Shown here: positions 26,485 through 35,350 of the stretch, piece by piece
Numbering within the stretch: the stretch's first letter is position 1
Layout: the number at the start of each line of letters is the position of its first letter
From: UBA11400 sp964473555
Lineage (GTDB): Bacteria; Bacteroidota; Rhodothermia; Balneolales; HLUCCA01
Assembly: GCA_964473555.1 (NCBI GenBank)
Contig: CAYYPL010000001.1
Span: 62,001 to 126,000 of the forward strand
Direction of reading: 5' to 3'
DNA length: 64,000 nucleotides
Position numbers and translations under genes: made by a program
The notes under the pieces: model-generated
What the model saw: only the letters and a program-made list of their open reading frames with translations
Databases searched by the model: none
Told to the model about the DNA's origin: nothing

Positions 26485-27267
26485 ATGTCACTTACCTATC
26501 TGAATTACCTGAAAGTGGATCAGCTGTTGGAACTTCAACAGCTGAAATCTGCGCCGGAAGAACACGATGAAATGCTTTTTATCATCATTCATCAAACGTA
26601 TGAGCTGTGGTTTAAACAGATTCTCCATGAAATCGGACTGCTGCGTGTCCAACTTGGGGCCGGACAAACCTGGAATGCGATTCGAACGATGAGACGTATT
26701 CTGGTGATCATGAAAACCATTGTTGGACAAACCGATATTCTGGAAACCATGACACCGTTGTCATTCAATCAGTTCAGAAAGTTCCTGCAAAACTCCAGTG
26801 GGTTTCAATCGGTCCAGTTCAGGGAACTCGAAGTCTTATGTGGCCAGCGTTCCAGCAGAATGTTATCACCTCACGAACCCGGTTCAGCAGCACACCGAGC
26901 TATTCTCGGTCGTATTCAAGAACCCACGATTTGGGAAGCCTTTATATCCTACCTTCAGGTGCGGGGATATACGATCACACCCCCCCGACGAGTCCATGAT
27001 AACGGATTAGTTTTTGAGGCTTCACCGGAACTTCAGAAAGTCCTGGTCGAGGTTATGACAAAAGATAACGAAGCGGGTCTTCTTTGCGAATTACTGGTAG
27101 ATTTCGATGAGGGAATGCAGGAATGGCGGTATCGACATGTGAAAATGGTTGAACGGACAATCGGAACCAAAAAGGGAACAGGTGGATCAGACGGGGTAGA
27201 ATATCTTAAATCAACCCTGCATCAACCTATTTTTCCGGATCTTTGGGCGATAAGAACCCAATTTTAA
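26485..27267 (+). CDS. kynA: Tryptophan 2,3-dioxygenase
   Basis: A heme dioxygenase that converts L-tryptophan to N-formylkynurenine. Visible motifs are LTYLNYLKVDQLLELQ at the N terminus, HDEMLFIIIHQTYELWFKQ (substrate-binding histidine), RHVKMVERTIGTKKGTGGSDGV (heme ligand histidine) and FPDLWAIR at the end. The frame runs upstream to 26386, but the start at 26485 (MSLTYLNYL) or 26461 fits best, because upstream sequence overlaps tatD and shows no family similarity. This makes the protein about 260 residues, shorter at the N terminus than Xanthomonas TDO (about 298). No other kynurenine-pathway gene is in the window. Confidence 0.9.
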   Translation: MSLTYLNYLKVDQLLELQQLKSAPEEHDEMLFIIIHQTYELWFKQILHEIGLLRVQLGAGQTWNAIRTMRRILVIMKTIVGQTDILETMTPLSFNQFRKFLQNSSGFQSVQFRELEVLCGQRSSRMLSPHEPGSAAHRAILGRIQEPTIWEAFISYLQVRGYTITPPRRVHDNGLVFEASPELQKVLVEVMTKDNEAGLLCELLVDFDEGMQEWRYRHVKMVERTIGTKKGTGGSDGVEYLKSTLHQPIFPDLWAIRTQF

Positions 27268-27290
27268 GCTGATATCGACCCTGAAAACCC

Positions 27291-27956
27291 CTACTTCAAA
27301 AATGGGAATTGGATATACTCATCACAGAGTTCGTCCAGATGTTCGGGCTGATGACTCGATACCACCACCATACCACCCTCTCTCTTGAACGCCAACACCT
27401 GCCGCATCACCGCCTTCGTGGCCGACACATCCAATGCCCTGAATGGCTCATCAAGCAACAAAATCTTCGGTTTAACCGCCAATGCTGCCGCAATCATTAC
27501 CTTCTGTTGCATCCCACTCGAATAGGTGCCTATCAACGCCTCCCTGCGGTCGTCTAACTCTAAAGCATCAAATAATTCCGATAACTCCGTCGCACTCGCT
27601 CCCGTCCATAGCCCCCTCGACCGCATCACACCCTCTACAAGTTCCACTGCAGTCAAAAACTGGGGCAACTCTGAAGAATCTCCCACAATTCCAACATACC
27701 TCAGATACTCTCTGACCTGCTTGTGTATGTCCAGGTCTCCATACCAGATACTTCCATCCGTCGGAAAAGCCGTCGCACTCAACAGTCTGAAAAAAGTGGT
27801 CTTCCCAGACCCATTCGCTCCAACCAGACCGGTTCCCATCCCCGGACTAAACCTGTGATCCAGACCCGATATAATATACCGGTTTTGACCATATCGCTTC
27901 GAAAGTCCACGCGTTTGCAGAACCCCTGGTGATAAATTATCTGTAGTTTTTTGCAT
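27291..27956 (-). CDS. ABC-2 type exporter ATP-binding protein
   Basis: A 221-residue ATPase. Walker A is GANGSGKTT (about 47-55), the signature is YSSGMQQKV (an ABC-2-type variant of LSGGQ), Walker B is ILLLDEPFRALD, and the switch histidine is VVVSSHQPEHLDEL. It partners with the membrane protein encoded just upstream on the same strand, which overlaps it by about 20 nt. The substrate is unknown. It converges with tryptophan dioxygenase across about 20 bp. Confidence 0.85.
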   Translation of the reverse strand: MQKTTDNLSPGVLQTRGLSKRYGQNRYIISGLDHRFSPGMGTGLVGANGSGKTTFFRLLSATAFPTDGSIWYGDLDIHKQVREYLRYVGIVGDSSELPQFLTAVELVEGVMRSRGLWTGASATELSELFDALELDDRREALIGTYSSGMQQKVMIAAALAVKPKILLLDEPFRALDVSATKAVMRQVLAFKREGGMVVVSSHQPEHLDELCDEYIQFPFLK

Positions 27957-29190
27957 AAGTCAATGAGGTAAATACAGTTCGGGATCCAGCAATCATCAAG
28001 ATGGCTGAAACGTCGAGAAAAAACCATAGCATCAGTTCAGTTTGACTCAGATCATCCACCAACCAGACGGTTAGCATCAACAAGAACTGAACAGGAACAA
28101 CCCATCGGAGGCCAGCAACCACGTGTACACCCATCCAGATCCAGCCTGATCCAAGTGTTCTGCGGTACCATAAACTGGAGTAGGGAGGGCGTTCGATTGC
28201 AAAAAGAACCAAATTTTTCGCCAGGATAATCAATATTGGAAATAGCAAAAGCGACTGTACATCAAGTACCCCCGCTTTGATGAGTCCCCAGTAAACAACA
28301 AATCCTGTCACTACAAACCGGCCAAGCGGAAATTTCCTGTCCAGTTGCCTGAATGTTAGCCAGCTGGCTGGTTTTAAACCGACCGGTACCCAGTAAAGCG
28401 ATTCGATAGGGATAGGTTCGCGACCACCATCAGCTCTTCCACCGGGATTTCTGAAAAGTTCATGATAAAAACCATGGGAATGGTAGAATTCGGCATCGAT
28501 ACCGTTCGTATATCTTCTCCATGTCAGAAAAGCCGGGATGATAATCACTATACCAGCAATGCCGGGAATAGTAGTTCCGGTTACTCCCTGAATCCATGCC
28601 TGAAAAACCACGCTCATCATTCCGGTTATCGCTACCAGACCCGTTGCAAGTAGGGTAGGAACACCTCCGGAAGGAATTCCGGCACCACCAGAACCTGCCT
28701 CTTTTAAATAATCCATCAAAGCTCTCCCTTTGCGTCCTTCCTGCCAAAGCTGGGAATTGCTGCCCATATTCAGAAACCGGGCTGCCGAAAAGAGTGCAAT
28801 TCCGAGGCTGAACACCACGGCATCGATCCAAATGACTAATTTGTAGACCACACCGGCCTGACCACCTGCTATCACTGCACTTAGAAATAGTACAGACCCC
28901 AGGGTGATGACAGCGATCCGACCAAGAAGTACTGCTGACAAAGAATCCCGATTGGGATTCAATATCTGGACCAACCACATATCCGTTTGAGGAAACATGA
29001 TCCATGACGATCCAAATGCAAATAGGGAAACTTGTAAAAAGTATAAAAATCGAACAAGAATTTGGATTTCGTGACCGGCATAGCTATCTCCAATGCCCCA
29101 TCCCGTAACGACAAGACCCAAAAAAAGAAATATCAACAACTTTGCTGAAGGGTGCTTTCCCCGTAAAAGCCAGATCAGTACTTCGTTCAA
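27937..29190 (-). CDS. ABC-2 type exporter membrane protein
   Basis: A 417-residue protein with about ten hydrophobic segments and no soluble domain beyond short loops, encoded directly before the ATPase and overlapping it. The gene-pair order is that of ABC-2 exporters, but the permease is poorly conserved and I do not recognise its subfamily. Its start overlaps the pdxB stop by 4 nt, so it is translated from the same operon as pdxB. Confidence 0.65.
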   Translation of the reverse strand: MNEVLIWLLRGKHPSAKLLIFLFLGLVVTGWGIGDSYAGHEIQILVRFLYFLQVSLFAFGSSWIMFPQTDMWLVQILNPNRDSLSAVLLGRIAVITLGSVLFLSAVIAGGQAGVVYKLVIWIDAVVFSLGIALFSAARFLNMGSNSQLWQEGRKGRALMDYLKEAGSGGAGIPSGGVPTLLATGLVAITGMMSVVFQAWIQGVTGTTIPGIAGIVIIIPAFLTWRRYTNGIDAEFYHSHGFYHELFRNPGGRADGGREPIPIESLYWVPVGLKPASWLTFRQLDRKFPLGRFVVTGFVVYWGLIKAGVLDVQSLLLFPILIILAKNLVLFAIERPPYSSLWYRRTLGSGWIWMGVHVVAGLRWVVPVQFLLMLTVWLVDDLSQTELMLWFFLDVSAILMIAGSRTVFTSLTYAKNYR

Positions 29191-30311
29191 AGCGGTCCTC
29201 CACAGACTCGGACAAGTTGTTGAATCAACGGGTAGTCAGTCAGCCTGGAAAATTTACCGGGTGTCATAAACCTGAATTCATTGCGAAGTTTTGAATGCTG
29301 TCTCAGATGTATGAAATGGTTCGCATTTTGCTTAGGATCGTCACCGAGTCCGTTTTTTAGTGATTCAGATAATTCAAACAATGGATGCCAGTTTTCATAC
29401 ACATTCAGATGTAAAAAACTGGTACAAGAATCAGCAATCGAATTTGGGATATTCAACGCAGTACACATCGATTTCAACACCATTCGAGTTGCATTTCGCT
29501 TCGATTGAATGGAGTATCCCGCAATATGCGGAGTACCGATCCAAGCGTTTTGGGCCACCAGGTAGTTTATTTCAGGCTCATTTTCCCACACGTCCAGCAC
29601 AAATTTTCGGTTTTTTGTGTCATTTTTGGCCCACTCAACCAACGCAGATTCATCCACTATGCCACCTCGCGCGGCATTAATGATCAGTTGACCGCCAAAA
29701 TGCGTGAATTTGTACGCGTCCATCCAGTTTCTTGTCGGATATGCTCCCGAGGTTGTAAACGGGACATGAAACGTAATCACATCACAATTCAACACATCAT
29801 CGATCGAGTGACTTTTGAATGATTGATCACGAAGTGATTTTGGTGGATCATATGGAATGATGGTACATCCAAGGGTATTCATAATCGAACCCAACTTAGA
29901 TCCGGTATGACCGTACCCGATTACCCCAATGTTGCAGTCGTCCAGTGCCTTGTCTGTTTGCATACTCCAGTGAACCAGTACAGAAGCCACGTACTCCCCA
30001 ACAGCCTGGGCATTTGCCCCACCTGCATCCGAAAAGTGGATTCCACGAGATTGCAGAAAGGCAACATCGATATGGTCGAATCCCGCAGAGGCGGTACCAA
30101 CAAATTTAAGCCCGGGAAACAAACCCACATCGAAATGGGTTGCGTCGATCTTGCTCACGGTTCTTACAAGAATGGCCTCACAGCGCCCTCTACTCTCTGG
30201 CGATACAGCGCTCCAGGATGTATTCGGATCAAATTGAACCAGATCGATACCTTGTGGAATGAAGTCGTTTAAAAAAGGTATGTTTTTGTCGGCCAATACA
30301 CATCTGTTCAT
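29187..30311 (-). CDS. pdxB: 4-phosphoerythronate dehydrogenase
   Basis: A 374-residue 2-hydroxyacid dehydrogenase. The N terminus (LADKNIPFLNDFI), the catalytic-domain GTASAGFDHID, the DAGGANAQAVGEYV segment and the NAD-binding GYGHTGSKLG follow the PdxB pattern, as does the PdxB C-terminal dimerisation region. Catalytic Arg is in NAARGG, Glu in WENEPE and His in GTPHIAGYS. It oxidises 4-phosphoerythronate in pyridoxal-5'-phosphate synthesis (DXP-dependent route). It overlaps the genes on both sides by 1 and 4 nt. No other pdx gene is in the window. Confidence 0.88.
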   Translation of the reverse strand: MNRCVLADKNIPFLNDFIPQGIDLVQFDPNTSWSAVSPESRGRCEAILVRTVSKIDATHFDVGLFPGLKFVGTASAGFDHIDVAFLQSRGIHFSDAGGANAQAVGEYVASVLVHWSMQTDKALDDCNIGVIGYGHTGSKLGSIMNTLGCTIIPYDPPKSLRDQSFKSHSIDDVLNCDVITFHVPFTTSGAYPTRNWMDAYKFTHFGGQLIINAARGGIVDESALVEWAKNDTKNRKFVLDVWENEPEINYLVAQNAWIGTPHIAGYSIQSKRNATRMVLKSMCTALNIPNSIADSCTSFLHLNVYENWHPLFELSESLKNGLGDDPKQNANHFIHLRQHSKLRNEFRFMTPGKFSRLTDYPLIQQLVRVCGGPL

Positions 30312-30859
30312 CAGGATGTCAGTAATCTGCTTCGCACAGGTCTTTTTGAACGAGGTTTGTCCAGTACTTCTTTCATCACATAAAATTCCCTGATCTTTTG
30401 AGGATCTTGGATATCGGTGTAGATGCTATAACTAGTTACCGAATTGTCCTCAACTTCAATTTCCTCATCAAGAGACTTGTAGATGGCATCAGAAGACGAT
30501 TTTTTGGTAGTATGTTGAACAAATTCGCCTTGGTTTCGTGTACGTTGAGCCCGCTCTTCATAAAACGAATGAACCTGTTTTGGGGGCTCTTTAGCCATTG
30601 AAACACGGGTTTCTTGTACCGGTGGGGATTGCTTCACGGGTTCTCGAACCGGTTCACCCGTAAAGATCGATTCAAGTTCACGCATGGCCCGTTCCCATTC
30701 TTCACGCTCTGGATTCGGAACGTTTCCGGTGTATCCCTCAAGCCCAGAGTCATCGATCTGCTCAGAGCCTTGACGTTTCTTGCTTTTGTCAAGGAATCGT
30801 TGAATGAGTGGCCACAGGATAAATATCAGGGCCAGAATTTCGAATAGTGGGATTTTCAT
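30311..30859 (-). CDS. Single-pass membrane protein of unknown function
   Basis: A 182-residue protein with one N-terminal TM helix (LFEILALIFILWPLIQRFL) and a charged, low-complexity cytoplasmic tail. The tail has a Pro/Gln-rich stretch (KQSPPVQETRV) and basic segments (KRPVRSRLL). I recognise no family. It is the first gene of the pdxB operon and overlaps pdxB by one base. It is divergent from the pyrimidine phosphorylase gene across about 99 bp, so the promoters of both lie there. Confidence 0.6.
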   Translation of the reverse strand: MKIPLFEILALIFILWPLIQRFLDKSKKRQGSEQIDDSGLEGYTGNVPNPEREEWERAMRELESIFTGEPVREPVKQSPPVQETRVSMAKEPPKQVHSFYEERAQRTRNQGEFVQHTTKKSSSDAIYKSLDEEIEVEDNSVTSYSIYTDIQDPQKIREFYVMKEVLDKPRSKRPVRSRLLTS

Positions 30860-30958
30860 AGTGAAAAAAATTAACTTGTTTATCCTTCAAGATAGGTAAT
30901 CAGTGCTAAATTTGCACCCATAACCTATATAAAACGGTGTATCCAAAAAAATGTTCCT

Positions 30959-32305
30959 ATGACAGATTCCCACCAGTTCAACATGGTATCGCTGATTCGG
31001 AAAAAACGCGATGGACAAGAACTTAGCACCAACGAAATCAAGTTCATCATTGATTCCTATTCACAGGACCAGATACCCGATTATCAAATGAGTGCCATGC
31101 TCATGGCAATCTATCTGAACGGAATGTCTGATCGGGAATCTGCAGATTTAACGTATTCGATGCTACATTCCGGGGTTGTGGTTGACTTGTCCCATATTCC
31201 GGGTATCAAAGTGGACAAACACTCTACAGGAGGAGTAGGCGATAAATTCTCACTCATCCTTGCCCCGATCGTAGCTGCTTGCGGTGTGCCTGTGCCGATG
31301 ATCTCAGGCAGAGGTCTTGGACACACCGGAGGTACGCTGGATAAACTTGAATCAATCCCGGGTTTTAATGTAAATCTGGATCTTGATACCTACGCAAACA
31401 TCCTGGAGAAACACAATCTGGTACTTATCGGACAAACCGACGAAATTGCTCCGGCTGACAAACGCATGTATGCTTTGCGAGACGTAACGGCAACTGTTGA
31501 GTGTATACCACTTATTGCAGGTAGTATTATGTCAAAAAAACTGGCAGAAGGTATCGATGCCCTGGTTCTTGACATCAAGTGCGGGTCCGGTGCCTTTATG
31601 AAATCCCCAAAAAGGGCACTTGAACTGGCCCAGAAGCTCGTTAGTATCGGGGAACAATTCGGTAAACGAACCGTTGGATTTCTGACAAACATGGATCAGC
31701 CACTTGGTAACACCATTGGAAATTGGCTGGAAGTCAGGGAATCGGTACAGGCTCTTCAGGGTAAAGGGAGTGCCGACACAATGGAGGTGTCGTTATTGCT
31801 GTCTGGGGCTATGATATGGCTGGGTGGCAAGGCCGCTTCTATCGATGAAGGGATGAACAAAGCTGTTTCATTCATAGAAAATGGGTCAGCATTTCAAAAA
31901 CTCTTGGATATTGTCGAAGCTCAGGGTGGGGATATCCGTGTACTTAACGATCCTACCTTATACCCAAAGGCCAGCATCGAATACGAAGTTATCTCAGAAC
32001 AATCTGGTTTTATATCAGCAATCGACTCTTATGAGATCGGGATGATCGCTGTTGAACTTGGCGCCGGACGGTTGAAAAAGGAGGATTCGATCGATCCCCT
32101 GGCCGGTATAGAAGTCTTTAAAAAGATTGGAGATTATGTTAAATCGGGTGAAACAATTGCTCGAATACATACGAACAAATCAGGTATAGCTGATGTTTCA
32201 GCCAGAAGATATGCACAAGCTCTGACTTTCAATGAGGATAAACCCAACCCAATCAAAATGATAACGCACCGAATCGATAGGGAAGGAGTCCATCCAATTG
32301 TCTGA
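30959..32305 (+). CDS. deoA: Pyrimidine-nucleoside (thymidine) phosphorylase
   Basis: A 448-residue enzyme, slightly longer than usual (430-440). Motifs are LIRKKRDGQELSTNEIKF, the phosphate-binding KHSTGGVGDK and GRGLGHTGGTLDKLE, and ALRDVTATVECIPLIAGSIMSKKLA with substrate-binding residues. KCGSGAFMK and the C-terminal domain with SGIADVSARRYAQAL follow. It splits thymidine or uridine with phosphate into base and (deoxy)ribose-1-phosphate. It is the first + strand gene before pspA (66 nt), but this gap is larger than those inside the psp run, so it may be a separate unit. Confidence 0.9.
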   Translation: MTDSHQFNMVSLIRKKRDGQELSTNEIKFIIDSYSQDQIPDYQMSAMLMAIYLNGMSDRESADLTYSMLHSGVVVDLSHIPGIKVDKHSTGGVGDKFSLILAPIVAACGVPVPMISGRGLGHTGGTLDKLESIPGFNVNLDLDTYANILEKHNLVLIGQTDEIAPADKRMYALRDVTATVECIPLIAGSIMSKKLAEGIDALVLDIKCGSGAFMKSPKRALELAQKLVSIGEQFGKRTVGFLTNMDQPLGNTIGNWLEVRESVQALQGKGSADTMEVSLLLSGAMIWLGGKAASIDEGMNKAVSFIENGSAFQKLLDIVEAQGGDIRVLNDPTLYPKASIEYEVISEQSGFISAIDSYEIGMIAVELGAGRLKKEDSIDPLAGIEVFKKIGDYVKSGETIARIHTNKSGIADVSARRYAQALTFNEDKPNPIKMITHRIDREGVHPIV

Positions 32306-32371
32306 AAATTTGTTAAATTGAAGAAGCCTGAGTCGGTAACGATAATGTTCAACCCAACACCATTTTAAATT

Positions 32372-33139
32372 ATGTGGAAAAGATTTGTAAGAGCCATTAA
32401 ATCACTCTTTGGTGGACTTGTGTCCAGTATGGAAGACCCGAAACTGATTCTTGAGCAAAATATTCGGGAGCTCAACGATCAGGTTCCCAAGATGAATGAG
32501 AATATTGCTACAGTAAAAGCTAACGTGATGTTACTAAAAAAAGAAGTAGATCGGTATGAAAAACAACTTTCTGAGGTCACTTCCAAAATCAAGGCTGCCA
32601 TACATGCAAATCGTGACGATATTGCTGAAAATTATGCCCTTCAGCTCCAAAAACTTCAGGAAAGTGTAGCCTCCTCAAAGCAACAGCTCGACTTTGCCGA
32701 GAAAGCTTACGATAAAGCACTACAGGTAAAAAAGGCATTCATTCGTGAAAAAGATCGCAAGATCCAGGAAGCCCGCGAAGCTCTGCGTGCACACGAGAGA
32801 GCGGCCTGGCAGGCCAAAGTCGCCGACACACTCGAGCAGTTTGAAGTAGGCGGTATTGATGCTACACACACGGAGATGATCAACCGGATCAATGAACAGA
32901 CTGCCAGAAACGAGGCCCGTATGGAAATCGCTTTAGACAGCGTGGACACCAAAACCATGGAAATCGAGATCGATGCCGAAAAACTTCGTGCCCATGATCT
33001 GGTTCAACAATTCAAGCTTGAAATGATGCAATCTGAAGCAACATCAGAAAGCGGAACAAAAACTGGTGGTATCAAAGTGGATGACGATATGGATACCTCC
33101 GGATCAAAATCGGTTGGACGAAACAGAACAAAAGCCTGA
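32372..33139 (+). CDS. pspA: PspA/IM30 family protein (ESCRT-III superfamily)
   Basis: A 255-residue helical protein. The N-terminal amphipathic helix (MWKRFVRAIKSLFGGLVSS) binds stressed membrane in the family. The signature MEDPKLILEQNIRELNDQ opens the long coiled-coil hairpin, and heptads run to about residue 215. The C terminus is a low-complexity tail with acidic VDDDMDTS. PspA/IM30 proteins assemble into rods that remodel and protect the inner membrane, and are structurally ESCRT-III-like. It heads a run of six genes on the same strand, and the downstream coiled-coil and AAA genes suggest a dedicated assembly system. There is no pspF, pspB or pspC nearby. Confidence 0.9.
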   Translation: MWKRFVRAIKSLFGGLVSSMEDPKLILEQNIRELNDQVPKMNENIATVKANVMLLKKEVDRYEKQLSEVTSKIKAAIHANRDDIAENYALQLQKLQESVASSKQQLDFAEKAYDKALQVKKAFIREKDRKIQEAREALRAHERAAWQAKVADTLEQFEVGGIDATHTEMINRINEQTARNEARMEIALDSVDTKTMEIEIDAEKLRAHDLVQQFKLEMMQSEATSESGTKTGGIKVDDDMDTSGSKSVGRNRTKA

Positions 33140-33150
33140 TAGGAGGCATT
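33132..33150 (+). promoter_or_regulatory. Strong ribosome-binding site for the second psp-run gene
   Basis: GATAGGAGGCATT precedes the ATG at 33151. AGGAGG is a full Shine-Dalgarno core, which is unusual in this window, and it overlaps the end of pspA (its stop is at 33137-33139). This supports the chosen start and strong coupled translation. Confidence 0.6.
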
Positions 33151-33621
33151 ATGGGAAGTAGGGAAGATCGAGAACGACTCAAGGAAGAGTACAAAGAGCA
33201 TTTTCGGGCTATACGAGATCTAAAAAAGAAAGCAGCCGAATCAGAGCGAATGGCCAAGATATCTACTGCTCTGAATCAGGTGAATACGCATGCTTTGATG
33301 GAATCATTTGATCAGGCCCTGGACAAAGTCAGGGAAACCATCGAAGTTGCCGAAGCGAAACTCGAAATGGCTATTGAATCTCGCCTGGATGATCATGGCG
33401 ATGAACAGCTTAAGGAAATCGAGCAACGAAGAAGAGCACAGGAAACACTCAACAGCCTTAAATCGGAAATGGGTGCTCTTCAAACTCATCTAAATACCAA
33501 CACAAATCAGGTCAAGCAGCATTCAAAAACGCTTGGTCCACCTAGTGTAGATGATACAGACCATGTTCCTTTGACTTCAAATATATCTAAGTCACTCGGC
33601 CCCAATAAAGAAACTCACTAA
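33151..33621 (+). CDS. Coiled-coil protein in the pspA operon
   Basis: A 156-residue, highly charged, almost entirely helical protein without signal or TM segment. Two coiled-coil stretches cover about residues 1-35 and 50-110 (RERLKEEYKEHFRAI and EQLKEIEQRRRAQETL). The C-terminal 40 residues are disordered and contain the repeated short motif KTLGP and KSLGP. It follows pspA by 11 nt. I do not recognise a family; a structural partner or regulator of PspA is inferred from position and helical character. Confidence 0.7.
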   Translation: MGSREDRERLKEEYKEHFRAIRDLKKKAAESERMAKISTALNQVNTHALMESFDQALDKVRETIEVAEAKLEMAIESRLDDHGDEQLKEIEQRRRAQETLNSLKSEMGALQTHLNTNTNQVKQHSKTLGPPSVDDTDHVPLTSNISKSLGPNKETH

Positions 33622-33653
33622 ACCATACATCGAACGAGAAGCGAACCAGCTAC

Positions 33654-34514
33654 ATGTCAAACGATGATTCCATAAACTTTACCCGTGAAGCTTTTCTCCA
33701 CCCCTTGAACCTCGGTTTCTTGTTTGTTTCTGCATTGGCAGCTTTTTTCCTGGGAGATATCGGATACATCGCTGAGATCATATTCACGATGGCCATAGGA
33801 TCAGAGTTGGTATACCTGGGTACTGTACCCAAAACAGATGCATTCAAGCGTCATATCTTGAACAGAACGATTAAAGAGAAGCCCAGAAAACTCAAAGAGA
33901 AAGAACTTTTTTATAATCTTGAGACCCGAAGTCAGAAGAGATTCCTGGTTCTCAAAAACATAAGCGAGAAGATCCAGGAGAATTTCAAAAAGTTTCCCTA
34001 CACATCCAAGGGACTGACAGCCTCTATTGAAACCAAAATTGATGAGTTACTGACTAACTATGTATCGATGCTTGATTCGTACGAGCGATACGATAAGTAC
34101 ATCATGGCTATCAAAGAGCTCGATCTGATTAGCGAAATTGATGAATTGAATCGGGAGCTCGAATCCATCGAGAGTGAAAAACTTCGAGAGATCAAGAAAC
34201 GACGACTCGGCATCATTGTCAAAAGACATGCTAAACTCAATGTAGCTCGCGAGCGCATGCAGATTTGTGAAACACAACTGGAAACCATTGAAGATGCCAT
34301 GCGCTACATGTACGAACAATCAATTACCATGGCCAATCCGGAACAGATTGGATTTCAGCTTGATCATCTCCTGAATGACGTGGAAGAAACGGTAACCATT
34401 GTCGAAGATATTGAAGACGATGTACTACCTGGATACAACATGCTTCAAAAACTTGATGAGATAGAATCTGAAATTCAGCAAAATTCTTCACAAAGATTAA
34501 AGCAGTCTTCGTAA
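33654..34514 (+). CDS. Membrane-anchored coiled-coil protein in the pspA operon
   Basis: A 286-residue protein. The N terminus has a two-helix membrane hairpin (NLGFLFVSALAAFFLGDIGYIAEIIFTMAIGSELVYLG, about residues 18-58, here listed in two parts of fewer than 20: NLGFLFVSALAAFF and IAEIIFTMAIGSELVYLG). It is followed by a basic stretch (KEKPRKLKEKE) and about 200 residues of helical coiled-coil, ending acidic. I recognise no family. Its position and layout suggest an inner-membrane anchor for the PspA assembly, which is inference. It lies 32 nt after the preceding gene and 8 nt before the crotonase. Confidence 0.7.
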   Translation: MSNDDSINFTREAFLHPLNLGFLFVSALAAFFLGDIGYIAEIIFTMAIGSELVYLGTVPKTDAFKRHILNRTIKEKPRKLKEKELFYNLETRSQKRFLVLKNISEKIQENFKKFPYTSKGLTASIETKIDELLTNYVSMLDSYERYDKYIMAIKELDLISEIDELNRELESIESEKLREIKKRRLGIIVKRHAKLNVARERMQICETQLETIEDAMRYMYEQSITMANPEQIGFQLDHLLNDVEETVTIVEDIEDDVLPGYNMLQKLDEIESEIQQNSSQRLKQSS

Positions 34515-34522
34515 ATTCGGAT

Positions 34523-35308
34523 ATGGAAAATAAATACAGCACGCTACTTATCCACATTGACGAGCAGGGTATTGCCACACTGTCGGTAAACAGACCTGAT
34601 AAGCTCAATGCGATCAATAATGAGGTCATGAGTGAACTCGAAGGAGCGATCATGGAACTTCGGCATAAAGAGAGCGTTCGGGCAATAATCGTGACCGGAT
34701 CCGGTGATAAAGCATTTGTAGCTGGGGCAGATATCAGAGAACTTTCATATCTGAATACCTTCAAGGCAACCGCCCTGTCAGAGCGAGGCCAGGAAATCTT
34801 TAGTATGTTTGAAGATTGTCCCAAACCAGTTGTGGCCTATGTAAACGGATACGCATTGGGAGGCGGTTTTGAACTGGCTCTGGCATGTCACATGAGGGTA
34901 GCATCGCAGAAAGCGATATTTGGACTACCTGAAGTAAGCCTGGGACTTATTCCGGGATATGGCGGCACACAACGTCTGGCTCAACTTGTTGGTAAAGGTC
35001 GTGCAATGGAGTATATTCTGTCCGGATCGACTTTGACGGCAGATCGTGCATACGAGATCGGCGTTGTCAATAAAATTGTTGAAGTTGAAGGTGGATTACA
35101 ACAAACCAAAGAATTTGTTTCAATCATGCTGACACGAGGCCCTCTGGCCCTGGCGAAAGCGATACAGGTTGTAAATCAGTTTAATCATCCTGAAGTCGGA
35201 TTCAACGCCGAATCAGATGCTTTTGGTGAGTTATTTGGTACCAGAGACTTCGTCGAGGGCACTGCTGCTTTTTTGGAAAAGCGTAAACCCTCTTTTAACG
35301 GGAACTAA
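34523..35308 (+). CDS. Enoyl-CoA hydratase/isomerase (crotonase) family protein
   Basis: A 261-residue crotonase. Oxyanion-hole residues are in AFVAGADIREL and ALGGGFELALACHM. The catalytic glutamates are in GGGFELA and GLPEVSLGLIPG, so the pair of the enoyl-CoA hydratases is present, and GYGGTQRLAQLVG follows. It hydrates trans-2-enoyl-CoA in fatty-acid or butyrate metabolism. A neighbouring conserved position reads ACHMR where many family members have an Asp (CDxR). It is embedded in the psp run with only 8 nt before it. A link to membrane lipid metabolism is a guess. Confidence 0.88.
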   Translation: MENKYSTLLIHIDEQGIATLSVNRPDKLNAINNEVMSELEGAIMELRHKESVRAIIVTGSGDKAFVAGADIRELSYLNTFKATALSERGQEIFSMFEDCPKPVVAYVNGYALGGGFELALACHMRVASQKAIFGLPEVSLGLIPGYGGTQRLAQLVGKGRAMEYILSGSTLTADRAYEIGVVNKIVEVEGGLQQTKEFVSIMLTRGPLALAKAIQVVNQFNHPEVGFNAESDAFGELFGTRDFVEGTAAFLEKRKPSFNGN

Positions 35309-35350
35309 TTATTAAGCTTTGGAACCTCCGTCTGGCATAGGAGTCACGGC

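Noticed and set aside
26388..26570. Alternative frame over the start of tryptophan dioxygenase, suggesting a frameshift
   Set aside because: The main frame gives a normal family start (MSLTYLNYLKVDQLL), so no frameshift is needed.
30860..30958. TATATAAAA element in the divergent region before the phosphorylase gene as a promoter
   Set aside because: No -35 or Bacteroidota-type -33 element at proper spacing; a short A/T-rich match alone is not enough.
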